Shown here: positions 1-8,159 of the stretch, piece after piece
Layout: every line of letters starts with the position of its first letter
Numbering within the stretch: the stretch's first letter is position 1
NCBI GenBank assembly: GCA_964596165.1
Contig: CAZQTW010000066.1
Coordinates: 1 to 34,632, forward strand
From: CAYUQT01 sp964596165
Lineage (GTDB): Bacteria > Planctomycetota > Phycisphaerae > UBA1845 > JAFGLZ01
Direction of reading: 5' to 3'
Length of the DNA: 34,632 bases
Position numbers and translations under genes: made by a program
The notes under the pieces: generated by a model
What the model was told of the DNA's origin: nothing
Databases searched by the model: none
What the model saw: only the letters and a program-made list of their open reading frames with translations

Positions 1-1
1 G

Positions 2-487
2 GCCAGCCTCGGCGTCGCGCCATGTGCCTTCGCCGGCGGACTCGGCGCAGTCGCCCTCATTCTCGCGCTCGCGCGACGAACGCCAGGCGCCGAGCGCATG
101 ACCACGCTCCTCCTCGCCGGCGTCACGCTGAACATCGTCTTCGTCCACGTCTTCCCGGAACCCCAGGAACGGGCGCTGGCGTTCGCTACCGCCGTCTGTG
201 CGGTAATCCAATCGGCCTGGCTGATGTATAAGCTCTCTCGCCGGATAGGGCACATCGACTGGTCACATCTGTTCCGCGGCGCCGTGCAAACGGGCATCGC
301 CACCGCCGCAATGACCCTGCTCTGCTGGGCGGTCGCCCCTACCCTCGGTCCGCGTTACGGTTCACGACTCGTCGGACTGTTGGCCGTCGGCCTGGGCAGT
401 TTTGTTGTCATGAGTCGGCTGATGAAGATCCCCGAGATGCACGACCTGCTCCACCTCAGGCGGCGATCCCGGACGGATCAAGCATGA
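2..487 (+). CDS. murJ: MurJ-like lipid II flippase, C-terminal part
   Basis: This is the 3' end of a polytopic membrane protein whose beginning lies outside the window; the frame is open from base 2 to the TGA at 485-487. The visible part has about four hydrophobic segments. The stretch A-L-A-F-A-T-A-V-C-A-V-I-Q, followed by an aromatic/basic cytoplasmic loop (KLSRRIGHIDW) and a final helix pair, matches the C-terminal pattern of MurJ/MviN proteins, which flip lipid II across the inner membrane for peptidoglycan synthesis. A related polysaccharide flippase of the same superfamily is the main alternative. The gene converges on the minus-strand SDR gene and the two coding ends overlap by 10 bases. 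Confidence 0.72.
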   Translation, partial: ASLGVAPCAFAGGLGAVALILALARRTPGAERMTTLLLAGVTLNIVFVHVFPEPQERALAFATAVCAVIQSAWLMYKLSRRIGHIDWSHLFRGAVQTGIATAAMTLLCWAVAPTLGPRYGSRLVGLLAVGLGSFVVMSRLMKIPEMHDLLHLRRRSRTDQA

Positions 488-1269
488 GGCTCGCATACGC
501 TGCGCGGAAAGGTCTGCCGCAACCAGCCCCCGTCGGCCAGGATGGTGGTATTGGTAATGAACGACGCATCCTCGCTCGCCAGAAAGCGAATGATCTTGCC
601 GATCTCCTCCGGTTGCCCCCACCGTCCCAACGGCGTCATGTCCTTGGAAAACTCGTTGATCTTGTCCGCCTGCGCATTGAACGTCTGAGAATACTTTCGG
701 CTGATTTCGGTATCGATCGCGCCCGGCTGGAGGCTGATGACGCGAATGTTGTGCGGGCCGAGGTGGACCGCCATTTCATAGGTCATCGAATCGATCGCGC
801 CCTTGCATGCCGTATAGGCCAACCCATGCCCCGTGCCGCGTAATGCCGTCACGCTCGACACATGGATGATTACCCCCCCGCCCGCTTCGATGATGTGTGG
901 AACGGCGTACTTGCTGCACAAGAAGTAGCTCGTGAGATTCGACGCCAGCACCCGATTCCATTCCTCAAGCGAGATGGTCAGCACATCGCCGCGGTGAGTC
1001 ATCGCCGCGTTGTTGACCAGAACGTCGATCCGGCCGAACTCCGCAATGGTTCCCTGCACCATCCGGCGGATGTCCTGCTCGTTCGTCACATCCGTTCGCA
1101 GCGACAGCACGGTCCCCCCTCGCGCGCGGATGGTCTCCGCGGCCTCGTGAAGCTCGGATACCGTACGGGCGGCAATGGTCACTCGATAGCCGGCATCGGC
1201 CAGCTCGATCGCCGTCGCCCTTCCGATCCCTCTCCCCCCGCCCGTGACGATCGCAACCTTGTCGTCCAT
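478..1269 (-). CDS. SDR family NAD(P)-dependent oxidoreductase
   Basis: A classical short-chain dehydrogenase/reductase of 263 residues. It has the dinucleotide-binding TGGGRGIG at residues 9-16, NNAA at 86-89, Asn111, and the catalytic Ser139, Tyr152 and Lys156 (Y-T-A-C-K). P-G-A-I-D-T-E follows, as usual in this family. The ATG at 1269 is chosen because the conserved fold begins at D-D-K-V-A-I-V-T-G and a GGGAGG site lies just upstream; a longer frame to 1392 would add a non-conserved Arg/Gly-rich extension that overlaps the upstream gene. It starts 29 bases after the deacylase stop, so the two are probably co-transcribed. The substrate cannot be read from sequence; an alcohol or 3-oxoacyl-type substrate is typical. 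Confidence 0.92.
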   Translation of the reverse strand: MDDKVAIVTGGGRGIGRATAIELADAGYRVTIAARTVSELHEAAETIRARGGTVLSLRTDVTNEQDIRRMVQGTIAEFGRIDVLVNNAAMTHRGDVLTISLEEWNRVLASNLTSYFLCSKYAVPHIIEAGGGVIIHVSSVTALRGTGHGLAYTACKGAIDSMTYEMAVHLGPHNIRVISLQPGAIDTEISRKYSQTFNAQADKINEFSKDMTPLGRWGQPEEIGKIIRFLASEDASFITNTTILADGGWLRQTFPRSVCEPHA

Positions 1270-1298
1270 CCACGAACCTCCCGAAACACGTACCCGCC

Positions 1299-2321
1299 TC
1301 ACACGGGCACGACCACCGCCAGAGCGTCCCCCGCGGCCACTCGTGAGAGGTGCCGTAGCAGAATGATCTCGCCCGCCGTATCCGTTCTGCATTCAAACCG
1401 GACACGTCCGAAGGAATCCACAACACGCCCCAATACATCGCCCTTCTTCACTCGAGAACCCAGCTCGAGCGAGGTCATGAACAGGCCGTCGACGGGCGTG
1501 GTGTTCTTGACCTGCAGATGCCCCGATGACGGTGTCGGGTCTTCCAACACCCGTTGACCCGGCGGCGGTTCGGCCTCGCCGGGCAACATGCCCAGATGGG
1601 TCATCAGCCGAAACGTACCCTTGGCGTATGCCTCAACGTCTTGTTCCCGGCAACCGCCCGTCCCCGTGGTCTCACAATAGATCGCAGGCACGCCGCACTC
1701 CGCGGCGGCCGACAGCGAGCGCCCCGGCTCGGGCGCCGTCCCCCAAACGAAAGGTAGCCCGAAGGCCTGCGCCGCCCTGCGCTGAACTGCCGTTATGGAC
1801 GGAGAGCTCAACATGTACCCCGCCAGCGGCAGCATCCTATATACCCGGCCCCCGGAGTGGAGGTCACACAAGAACGACGCCTTACTGATGAAATCATGGG
1901 TAAGACAATATGCGACCCGTTCGGTGAGTGTGCCGTCCGCCCGACCGGGGAACACGCGTGCGAGGTTCTTGCCGTCTTCGGGCCCCTCTCGACCGCCGGC
2001 CAAGAACGCATCGACATTGCAGCAGGCCACGGCCACCCAGGTCCCCGTCAATGACTCGGGCTCAGCCTGGGCGAAAACCCTCTGCACGGCTGCCATCGGT
2101 TCGTATTCGTCGCCGTGGACCCCCGCAAACGTAACCAGCGTCGGTCCGTCCTCGCATCCGCGAACCACCAGAACGGGCAGCGCCCGACCCGCCGGCCCGT
2201 CAACGCCCAGGGCGTGGTGGTATGTGCATTTCGTACGTCGGGGAGTCGTCCGCCAGGTGTCCACGCCAAGAACCCTCAAGAAGGCGTCCGTGATTGTGCC
2301 TGTCACGACCGGCGAAGGCAA
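1299..2321 (-). CDS. Succinylglutamate desuccinylase/aspartoacylase (AstE/AspA)-like zinc deacylase
   Basis: A 340-residue member of the M14-like AstE/AspA family, which hydrolyses N-acyl amino acids or related amides with a zinc ion. Visible zinc ligands are His69 and Glu72 in G-V-H-G-D-E-Y-E and His155 in D-L-H-S-G-G; Glu217 in A-I-Y-C-E-T-T-G fits the catalytic glutamate. The C-terminal part (K-K-G-D-V-L-G-R-V) resembles the biotinyl-like beta barrel of this family. The start is weak: the first conventional codon is the TTG at 2321, a GTG follows at residue 6, and neither has a clear Shine-Dalgarno site. The frame is continuous with the permease upstream, separated by its TAG (2382-2384) and 20 sense codons. 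The physiological substrate is unknown. Confidence 0.82.
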   Translation of the reverse strand: MPSPVVTGTITDAFLRVLGVDTWRTTPRRTKCTYHHALGVDGPAGRALPVLVVRGCEDGPTLVTFAGVHGDEYEPMAAVQRVFAQAEPESLTGTWVAVACCNVDAFLAGGREGPEDGKNLARVFPGRADGTLTERVAYCLTHDFISKASFLCDLHSGGRVYRMLPLAGYMLSSPSITAVQRRAAQAFGLPFVWGTAPEPGRSLSAAAECGVPAIYCETTGTGGCREQDVEAYAKGTFRLMTHLGMLPGEAEPPPGQRVLEDPTPSSGHLQVKNTTPVDGLFMTSLELGSRVKKGDVLGRVVDSFGRVRFECRTDTAGEIILLRHLSRVAAGDALAVVVPV

Positions 2322-2381
2322 ACGTTCAGACAGAATGAAAAGCCCAACCGGCGCAACCGCGATCGCCCGAAAGCGGGTCTG

Positions 2382-3596
2382 CTATTCGTACCGCAGCGCT
2401 TCGACCGGATCCTTGCGGCTGGCCTTGTATGCAGGATAGATACCGCTGATCAAACCGACTCCAAACGCCACGGACAACGCCGTGATAATCACCTTCGGAG
2501 GGGTGTGTGTCTTGATGATGGGCAGAATCTTCGCCAGCCCGTGCGCAAACATCATACCGAGCAGCAACCCGACCGCCCCACCCACGGCACTGATGATCAG
2601 CGCCTCGATCATGAACTGAAACAGGATATCGCTCCGCCGAGCCCCCACCGCAATTCGAACTCCGATCTCACGGGTTCGCTCCGTCACCGACACGAGCATG
2701 ATGTTCGTGATACCGATGCCGCCGACCACGAGGCTGATACCGGCGATACTGTAGAAGACCACCGCGAAGATCAAGGTGGCTTCGTTCAGTGTCTTGAGAA
2801 TCTCCTGTTGGTTGAAAATGCGAAAATCCTCGTCCTCGCCGGGACGGATTCGATGAATGCGACGCAAGACACCGCGGACCTGCTGTTCACAAACGCTGAG
2901 TTTGTCCGCATCGCGGACCTTCACAATCAACTGGTGAACCCACTTCTGCCGAAGCACACGCTTCAAGGCCGTTTGCACTGAAATGAAAATAGCCTGATCG
3001 ACGTCGGCCAGACCGACGGCGCCCTTCTTTTCCATCACGCCGATCACGCGGAAGCCCATGTTGCCCACCTTAATCGCCTGGCCGATGGGCTCGGCACCCG
3101 AGAACAGTTTCTCCGCAATGGTATAGCCCAGAACGGCCACCGAACTGCTTTCAGAGACCGCGTCTTCCATCGAGAGGAACCGCCCTGCGATCGGCTTATA
3201 CGCGTTGATCTCCGCATAGTGGTTGTTCGTGCCGATAACGGTCGCCTGAACGGACTGGCGCAGAAACTTCGCGGTCTGCTGGGCACTGACGAACGGAGCG
3301 ATATTCTCGACCTCGCCGCATTCGTTCTTCAAGGCGGGAATGTCCGACAGTTGCAGAGTTTCCGCAATGCCGACAATGCGCCCCTCCAGCTTCTTTTGAC
3401 CGGGAGTCACGTAAAGGACATTCGAGCCCAACGTCTGGAAATTGCCGAGGATCTCCCGTCGCGCCCCCTCCAGAATGGACATCGCCGAGATCACCGCCAT
3501 GACGCCGATGACTACGCCGAGGGTCGCCAGCAACGACCGAAGGAAGTTCGAGTCCAGACTGCGCAGCGCCGTGACGATGAGTCGAAGAAAGAACAC
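2382..3596 (-). CDS. MacB-like ABC transporter permease (FtsX/MacB_PCD)
   Basis: A 404-residue permease of the MacB type. It has one N-terminal transmembrane helix (about residues 19-42), a large periplasmic MacB_PCD domain, then three helices near the C-terminus. The segment G-G-I-G-I-T-N-I-M-L-V-S-V followed by T-E-R-T-R-E-I-G-V-R is the FtsX/MacB coupling-helix signature, and the protein ends with P-V-E-A-L-R-Y-E, also typical. The GTG at 3596 is used because conserved sequence begins there and it sits one base after the TAG of the ATPase gene; the longer open frame to 3734 would run deep into that gene. With the ATPase and the adaptor it forms a MacAB-type tripartite exporter. The transported substrate (lipoprotein, peptide or macrolide-like) cannot be decided. 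Confidence 0.93.
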   Translation of the reverse strand: MFFLRLIVTALRSLDSNFLRSLLATLGVVIGVMAVISAMSILEGARREILGNFQTLGSNVLYVTPGQKKLEGRIVGIAETLQLSDIPALKNECGEVENIAPFVSAQQTAKFLRQSVQATVIGTNNHYAEINAYKPIAGRFLSMEDAVSESSSVAVLGYTIAEKLFSGAEPIGQAIKVGNMGFRVIGVMEKKGAVGLADVDQAIFISVQTALKRVLRQKWVHQLIVKVRDADKLSVCEQQVRGVLRRIHRIRPGEDEDFRIFNQQEILKTLNEATLIFAVVFYSIAGISLVVGGIGITNIMLVSVTERTREIGVRIAVGARRSDILFQFMIEALIISAVGGAVGLLLGMMFAHGLAKILPIIKTHTPPKVIITALSVAFGVGLISGIYPAYKASRKDPVEALRYE

Positions 3597-3597
3597 G

Positions 3598-4425
3598 CTA
3601 GACCCCTGAATCTCCCGCCGGTCCGGCCGAACCCCCCGACCCCGACGACCAACTGCCCCTCGTCGGTTGGTTCGGTTGATCGCTGACAACCTTCCCGTCG
3701 CGCATGGCCACGATGCGGCGCGTTTGCGCCGCAATCACGGGATCGTGCGTGACAATGACCAGCGTTACGCCTTGCGCGTTCAGCCCATGAAACAAATCCA
3801 GGATCTGCTCACCGGTCTTGCTGTCCAGATTTCCCGTCGGCTCATCGGCGAGCAGGAGTGCCGGCTCGTTGACCAAGGCCCGCGCGATGGCCACCCGCTG
3901 ACGCTCGCCGCCCGAAAGTTCGTTCGGACGGTGGCTCCGCCGATGCGCCATCCCCACCCGTTCCAGCGCTCGCATCGCCGCCTCTCGCGTCTTGCCTCGC
4001 CTTGCATAGAACAACGGTAAGGCGACGTTGTCCAATGCGCTCGTCCGGTTGATCAAGTTGAAGGTTTGGAAAACGAACCCTATGGATTTGTTCCGAACGG
4101 CGGCGAGCTGCCGGTCCGACAGGTCGCTGACCCGCTGACCGTTCAGTTCGTACCACCCTCGGGTCGGCCGCTCCAGGCATCCGATCAGGTGCATCATGGT
4201 GCTCTTGCCACTGCCCGACGAACCGGTAATGGCCACGAACTCGCCCGGATGCACCTCGAGGCTGACGCCGTCCAACGCATGGACCACCGAATCGCCCATG
4301 ACGTAGTACTTCGCCAAGTCTTCAATGCGAATGGCGGGAATACCTGCGTGATTCATCGGCAAGGTTCCGTCGGCTTTCAACCGAGGCTCCGGACGGTCAT
4401 GCAAATCGTGCGGTTCGCTCCGCAC
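3598..4425 (-). CDS. MacB/LolD-type ABC transporter ATP-binding protein
   Basis: An ABC ATPase of 275 residues from the GTG at 4425. Walker A is GSSGSGKST (68-76), the Q-loop glutamine is Gln120, the signature is L-S-G-G-E-R-Q (170-176), Walker B is L-L-L-A-D-E (190-195) and the switch His is 227. E-P-T-G-N-L-D after Walker B is characteristic of the MacB/LolD/FtsE class. Conserved sequence begins near residue 29, so the ATG at residue 24 (4356), with GGAA eight bases upstream, is a real alternative start. The last ~25 residues are a Gly/Ser-rich tail not needed for the fold. The stop is one base from the permease GTG, which suggests translational coupling. The standalone ATPase supplies energy to the MacB-like permease. 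Confidence 0.94.
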   Translation of the reverse strand: MRSEPHDLHDRPEPRLKADGTLPMNHAGIPAIRIEDLAKYYVMGDSVVHALDGVSLEVHPGEFVAITGSSGSGKSTMMHLIGCLERPTRGWYELNGQRVSDLSDRQLAAVRNKSIGFVFQTFNLINRTSALDNVALPLFYARRGKTREAAMRALERVGMAHRRSHRPNELSGGERQRVAIARALVNEPALLLADEPTGNLDSKTGEQILDLFHGLNAQGVTLVIVTHDPVIAAQTRRIVAMRDGKVVSDQPNQPTRGSWSSGSGGSAGPAGDSGV

Positions 4426-4434
4426 TCCGATGGT

Positions 4435-5883
4435 CTAGTCCTTACCGCGTTCTCTCGCCGCCGCCGGCGGAACGCGATAGACCTCGTCGCCTTCCTTCAG
4501 CCCGCTGCCTTCCAGGATCTCCGTATTCGTTCCGTCGCTGATTCCGGTGCGGACCTTGACGAAGCGAGTCGCCAACTTGTCTTGAGGCTTCGGATCAGGG
4601 ACAAACACGCCATAGTCGTCGCCTTGCTTTCGCACGCACCGCGATTCGACACACAGCACGTTGTCGCGGCTCTCGGCGGTAAACTCCACCTGAGCCGGCA
4701 AACCGAGCTGAAGCATGTCGTACGCGTTCGAACTCACCAGACGGACATGAACCCGATACTGCACGATCGCGCCGTGGACCTCGCCTTCCGGGTCGATCCG
4801 TTCGATCACGCCCCAGAACTCGTCGTCCGGAAACGTATCCACCATCACTTTGACCCGACGGGTCGGGTCCACCGGAAGCGACGGCATGGACTGCGCGGCA
4901 GAGGTGCTCGGCGACGACGCATCGGCCGCACCCGTCGTGGTCGTCGCGCTCGTGCTCCGCTGAAATCGCTCCCGCTTCGGTCCCGGCCTCATCTGCGGAC
5001 GAGCCTCCGGCGGGGCGATCTTCCGCACGATGCCGAAATCGGCATCGTCCACCATCGCAATCACGTACAGCCTGCTCGTGTCCGCCAGCTTGGCCAACGG
5101 CGTGCCGCCGGTGAGCGAACGTGTTCCCGATTGCACCAGAGAGCCGATTTGAACGTAGATTTTGGCGATCATTCCGTCGGACGGCGCATAAATGGTCGTC
5201 TGACTAAGGCGCCTTCGCGCGTCGTCAAGATTCCGTTTGGCCGTCTCGAGCGTCGAGCGCGCCGACTCCGCTTGCTCCGCGGCAATCGTCGAATCGAGTT
5301 TCGCCGCCACGACGCCCGCCAGCGCCGTTTCATGATTCGCCGCCGCCTCATCCCAGGTCGCCTTGGCCATGTCCACTTCGTAGGATGTCGCCGCTTCTCT
5401 GCTCCTTCTGGCCTTCTCCAGCAGTCGGTATTGGAGTTCGCTCTGTCTCGTCCGCGCTTCGGTCGACCGAGCCGTGGCCTCAGCCCGCAAGACCCCACTC
5501 TCCTTGGCCTTCGTGGCGTTTGCCGTGGCAATCTTGAGCTGTTTCTCCGACTCGGAGACGGCGAATTCGGCCTTCTCCGTGGCCAGCCTCTCTTCGTTGG
5601 GATCCAGAACGATCAATACTTCTCCCGCACGAACGTAGTCGCCCTCGTTGATGCAAATCTGAGTGACTTCGCCGCTTGCCTGGGATTTGATCTCGATGCG
5701 TTCGGCCGGCTCGATCCGTCCGCTGGCGGAAATGGGCGACCGGATGTTGCCACGTTTCACCGTGACCTTTTCGCCCGCCAGCCACTTCGGCGTGTACTCC
5801 ACATACGTTATCACAAGGAAGTAGATCACCGACACCGTCACGCCGATGATCAACAAGATCAGCCACTTTTTCATGCCGGTCAA
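4435..5883 (-). CDS. HlyD/MacA-type periplasmic adaptor subunit
   Basis: A 482-residue membrane fusion protein. A single N-terminal helix (about residues 5-27) anchors it in the inner membrane. It is followed by a biotinyl-lipoyl half (A-S-G-R-I-E-P-A, then K-S-Q-A-S-G-E-V), a long Ala/Glu/Arg-rich coiled-coil hairpin (about residues 95-215), the second lipoyl half (I-Y-A-P-S-D-G-M-I) and beta-barrel domains. The family links MacB-like permeases to an outer-membrane channel; no TolC-like gene is in the window. An unusual Pro/Ser/Thr/Ala-rich insertion of roughly 55 residues (coding bases about 4860-5025) interrupts the beta-barrel region. Two starts are possible: TTG at 5883 with AGGA at normal spacing, or ATG at 5874, which gives M-K-K-W-L. 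It is the first gene of the probable operon. Confidence 0.9.
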   Translation of the reverse strand: MTGMKKWLILLIIGVTVSVIYFLVITYVEYTPKWLAGEKVTVKRGNIRSPISASGRIEPAERIEIKSQASGEVTQICINEGDYVRAGEVLIVLDPNEERLATEKAEFAVSESEKQLKIATANATKAKESGVLRAEATARSTEARTRQSELQYRLLEKARRSREAATSYEVDMAKATWDEAAANHETALAGVVAAKLDSTIAAEQAESARSTLETAKRNLDDARRRLSQTTIYAPSDGMIAKIYVQIGSLVQSGTRSLTGGTPLAKLADTSRLYVIAMVDDADFGIVRKIAPPEARPQMRPGPKRERFQRSTSATTTTGAADASSPSTSAAQSMPSLPVDPTRRVKVMVDTFPDDEFWGVIERIDPEGEVHGAIVQYRVHVRLVSSNAYDMLQLGLPAQVEFTAESRDNVLCVESRCVRKQGDDYGVFVPDPKPQDKLATRFVKVRTGISDGTNTEILEGSGLKEGDEVYRVPPAAARERGKD

Positions 5884-5975
5884 GCTGCCTTTCCTGGATG
5901 CGAGGTGGTTAACGACGACCCCTGACAGACTCCCACCCTCCTGATCGACGGCGTCGACACAGCTTTAATCCTTTT

Positions 5976-6004
5976 ATGATAGCACAAAGCACATCGAATG
6001 GCAC
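5976..6004 (-). promoter_or_regulatory. Candidate sigma70-type promoter of the exporter operon
   Basis: Read on the minus strand there is GTGCCA (complement of 5999-6004, 4 of 6 to TTGACA), a 17-base spacer, then TATCAT (complement of 5976-5981, 5 of 6 to TATAAT), about 90 bases upstream of the adaptor start. Spacing and position suit a promoter for the adaptor-ATPase-permease-deacylase-SDR operon. This is pattern matching only. Confidence 0.4.
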
Positions 6005-6226
6005 AGCCTCGCTCAAACGGCCGGCGACGCGAGCGTGTTCGCTGCTCGTAAACCATGCAAGAGAATCGCGTCTGTACCGTGTCCGACCAACCGACACCGA
6101 ACCCTTGACAGTCTCACCTCATCCCCTGCTGCAAGATACGGCATCATGCATCAAGAAAGGGTTAATCGTGGGCAAATTTGTGCAAACAGCGGCTTAAGCT
6201 TTCTTTGCATTCAACAGCCGCATCCG
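6005..6226. other. Intergenic stretch downstream of alanine dehydrogenase
   Basis: Together with 5884-6004 this is the longest gene-free stretch (343 bases) between two minus-strand genes. I see no convincing small gene in it. Directly downstream of the ald stop a 6-base complementary pair, GCGGCT (6189-6194) and AGCCGC (6216-6221), encloses a 21-base AT-rich loop. It has no clean U-tract and is at best a weak terminator. A TTGACA on the plus strand near 6105 has no matching -10 box and no plus-strand gene after it. Confidence 0.3.
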
Positions 6227-7333
6227 CTACCGACCCATGGCATGGCACTCAACCCCGAATGCCTCGGCGACGGCCCGATGAGTCACTCGACCGGCTTCCA
6301 CATTCACGCCCTCGGCGATCCCCGAATCACGAGCGGCCGCCTCTCGGTACCCCAGATTCGCCAACATCAACACATAGGGAAGCGTGGCGTTCGCAAGTGC
6401 AAACGTGCTCGTGCGCCCGACCGCACCCGGCATGTTGGTTACGCCGTAGTGGACAACGTCGTGCACGACGTAGGTGGGTTGCCGATGCGTCGTCGGACGC
6501 GAGGTTTCGACGCAACCGCCCTGGTCGATTCCCACGTCGACGATCACCGCGCCGGGCTTCATTTGGGCGACCATCGCCTCACTCACCAACACCGGACACC
6601 TCGCACCGGGAATCAGCACCGCACCGATGACCAGATCCGCCTCAGTCACGTACCGACGAAGCGTATGCGCGTCGGAAAAGAGGGTCACCACATTGGCGGG
6701 CATGATGTCGTCGAGATACCGCAGGCGGCTGAGATTCACGTCCATGATCGTAACCCGGGCGCCCAGTCCCGCCGCCACCTTGGCCGCATTCGTGCCCACG
6801 ACGCCGCCGCCAATCACCACGACATTCGCAGGCTCCACGCCGGGCACGCCGCCGAGCAAGATCCCACGCCCCAACATGGGCTTCTCAAGATACTTGGCGC
6901 CCTCTTGGATACTCATCTTGCCCGCCACTTCGCTCATGGGCGTCAGAAGCGGCAAGGTCCCATGCCCATCCCGTATGGTCTCATAGGCAATGGCAATCAC
7001 ACCGGACTTCAGGGTGGACTCAAAGAGGTCCCGATCGGCCGCGAAATGCCAGTAGGTGAAGACGACTTGACCGGCGCGCATGTGGGGTATTTCGGCCTTT
7101 TGGGGCTCCTTCACCTTGACGATCATGTCCGCCCGCCGCCAGACCTCGGCGGCCGTCTGTACGATTTCGGCCCCCTGCTCGGCGTATTCGTTATCGGTCA
7201 GCCCCGAACCCATCCCAGCCTGCGTCTCGACCAGAACCCGATGCCCGGCCGACCTAAGTAATTCAACGCCAACGGGTATGAGACCGACGCGATATTCGTC
7301 CGGTTTGGTTTCCCTCGGGACGCCCACGATCAT
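6227..7333 (-). CDS. ald: Alanine dehydrogenase
   Basis: A 368-residue NAD-dependent L-alanine dehydrogenase, interconverting alanine with pyruvate, ammonium and NADH. The N-terminus M-I-V-G-V-P-R-E-T-K, the substrate-binding R in Y-R-V-G-L, Lys in V-K-V-K-E-P-Q, the H in T-Y-W-H-F-A-A-D, the Rossmann loop V-V-V-I-G-G-G-V-V-G-T-N-A, and V-D-V-G-I-D-Q-G-G-C with N-M-P-G-A-V-G-R-T are all diagnostic of Ald. Length matches the family (about 370). The ATG at 7333 has AGGAG and a second AGGA upstream. The gene stands alone and is divergent from a small lipoprotein gene. Pyruvate as the product may connect with the CstA transporter encoded elsewhere in the window, but that link is only inferred. 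Confidence 0.97.
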   Translation of the reverse strand: MIVGVPRETKPDEYRVGLIPVGVELLRSAGHRVLVETQAGMGSGLTDNEYAEQGAEIVQTAAEVWRRADMIVKVKEPQKAEIPHMRAGQVVFTYWHFAADRDLFESTLKSGVIAIAYETIRDGHGTLPLLTPMSEVAGKMSIQEGAKYLEKPMLGRGILLGGVPGVEPANVVVIGGGVVGTNAAKVAAGLGARVTIMDVNLSRLRYLDDIMPANVVTLFSDAHTLRRYVTEADLVIGAVLIPGARCPVLVSEAMVAQMKPGAVIVDVGIDQGGCVETSRPTTHRQPTYVVHDVVHYGVTNMPGAVGRTSTFALANATLPYVLMLANLGYREAAARDSGIAEGVNVEAGRVTHRAVAEAFGVECHAMGR

Positions 7334-7339
7334 TTCCTG

Positions 7340-7400
7340 AAACTCCTGTCAATTCCGATTGGAACCGATTATAATCTCGAGCATATCTCGCCGAGCCTAA
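7340..7400. promoter_or_regulatory. Candidate bidirectional promoter with palindromic -10 box
   Basis: The ten bases GATTATAATC at 7367-7376 form a perfect palindrome, so TATAAT can be read on the plus strand (7370-7375) and on the minus strand (complement of 7368-7373). It lies between the divergent ald gene and the lipoprotein gene. Neither direction has a good -35 at 17 bases; on the minus strand TTGGCA occurs 17 bases before GATATG, an alternative core for ald. The palindrome is certain, its function is not. Confidence 0.35.
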
Positions 7401-7490
7401 GTTGTGCCAAGGGTACTGTGGGGCGTGGTGGGTTTCAACCGGAATATCATCTCATCCGCCAATCGATGTATTGACATACCTGCGAAGGGG

Positions 7491-8036
7491 GTGCGTTGCG
7501 GCGCAGGGGCAACGCTAGTCCTCGCATGGACGCTTGCCGGATGTGTTGGCGTGCGCGGGCCCGAACCCAAGATACCTGCGATCCGCATCGACCCAGCAGG
7601 GTTGGCCAGCTCGCCCCCCGTTCAACCGGAACGGCAGTGGCAGGTTCGCCTGCCCATGGACACCCAGGCGACGGCCGATTGGACTTGCCGGCTGTGCGAT
7701 CAGTATGATCTCATCCAAATAAGGACGCCCCAGCGATGGCGGCTCTTCTGCGACCAGACCAATCTCACAGAAGCGACCGCACCGCTTGATTTCACGCGAG
7801 GGAGCGTGGTCGGCTTGATTGCCCGCGTCGGGGAGCCGGCAGACGGCGGCTGGCCAACGGCCATCAGCGAAGTCCGGATGCTGAGCGACGGAACGGCGTG
7901 GGTTCGAAGTCAGTTCCGAGCGGGGCTCTATAGACCCGTTCTCACAGATAGCTACTGCAACCTTATTTATGTCAAGGGCTTACGAAGAGTATTCCTTGTT
8001 GAGATCAATCGAAGGGCCTTCCTGACCTCACAGTAG
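7491..8036 (+). CDS. Hypothetical small lipoprotein
   Basis: About 181 residues. From the GTG at 7491 the protein starts V-R-C-G-A-G-A-T-L-V-L-A-W-T-L-A-G-C: a short basic start, a hydrophobic core and an L-A-G-C lipobox with Cys18 as the predicted lipidated residue. A GAAGGG purine run is immediately upstream. An upstream GTG at 7404 keeps the frame open but would add 29 residues without signal-peptide character. The mature part is hydrophilic, carries W-T-C-R-L-C-D and a third nearby Cys in L-F-C-D, and shows no family I recognise. The C-terminal half is rich in beta-type sequence. It is probably membrane-anchored in the periplasm or outer membrane; the function is unknown. Confidence 0.6.
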   Translation: MRCGAGATLVLAWTLAGCVGVRGPEPKIPAIRIDPAGLASSPPVQPERQWQVRLPMDTQATADWTCRLCDQYDLIQIRTPQRWRLFCDQTNLTEATAPLDFTRGSVVGLIARVGEPADGGWPTAISEVRMLSDGTAWVRSQFRAGLYRPVLTDSYCNLIYVKGLRRVFLVEINRRAFLTSQ

Positions 8037-8159
8037 TACACCGAAGTTGTGACACAGGCCTGTTCTCCATCGTCCATTGAAACGTTGTCTCGACGCATCA
8101 CATTCCGGGTCTGGTTGCTCAGGTCCAACAGACCACGTTGACATGGGTAAACATGGCTA

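Noticed and set aside
4066..5925. A 619-codon open frame on the plus strand opposite the ATPase and adaptor genes.
   Set aside because: It is antisense to two genes with full domain motifs; its translation is Arg/His-rich and without recognisable motifs, as expected from the GC bias of third positions.
6035..7261. A 408-codon open frame on the plus strand across the ald gene.
   Set aside because: Antisense to a complete alanine dehydrogenase; His/Arg-rich with no motif and no ribosome-binding site of note.
7471..7476. A consensus TTGACA just upstream of the lipoprotein gene.
   Set aside because: No -10-like hexamer is found 16-18 bases downstream; that distance falls on GC-rich coding sequence.
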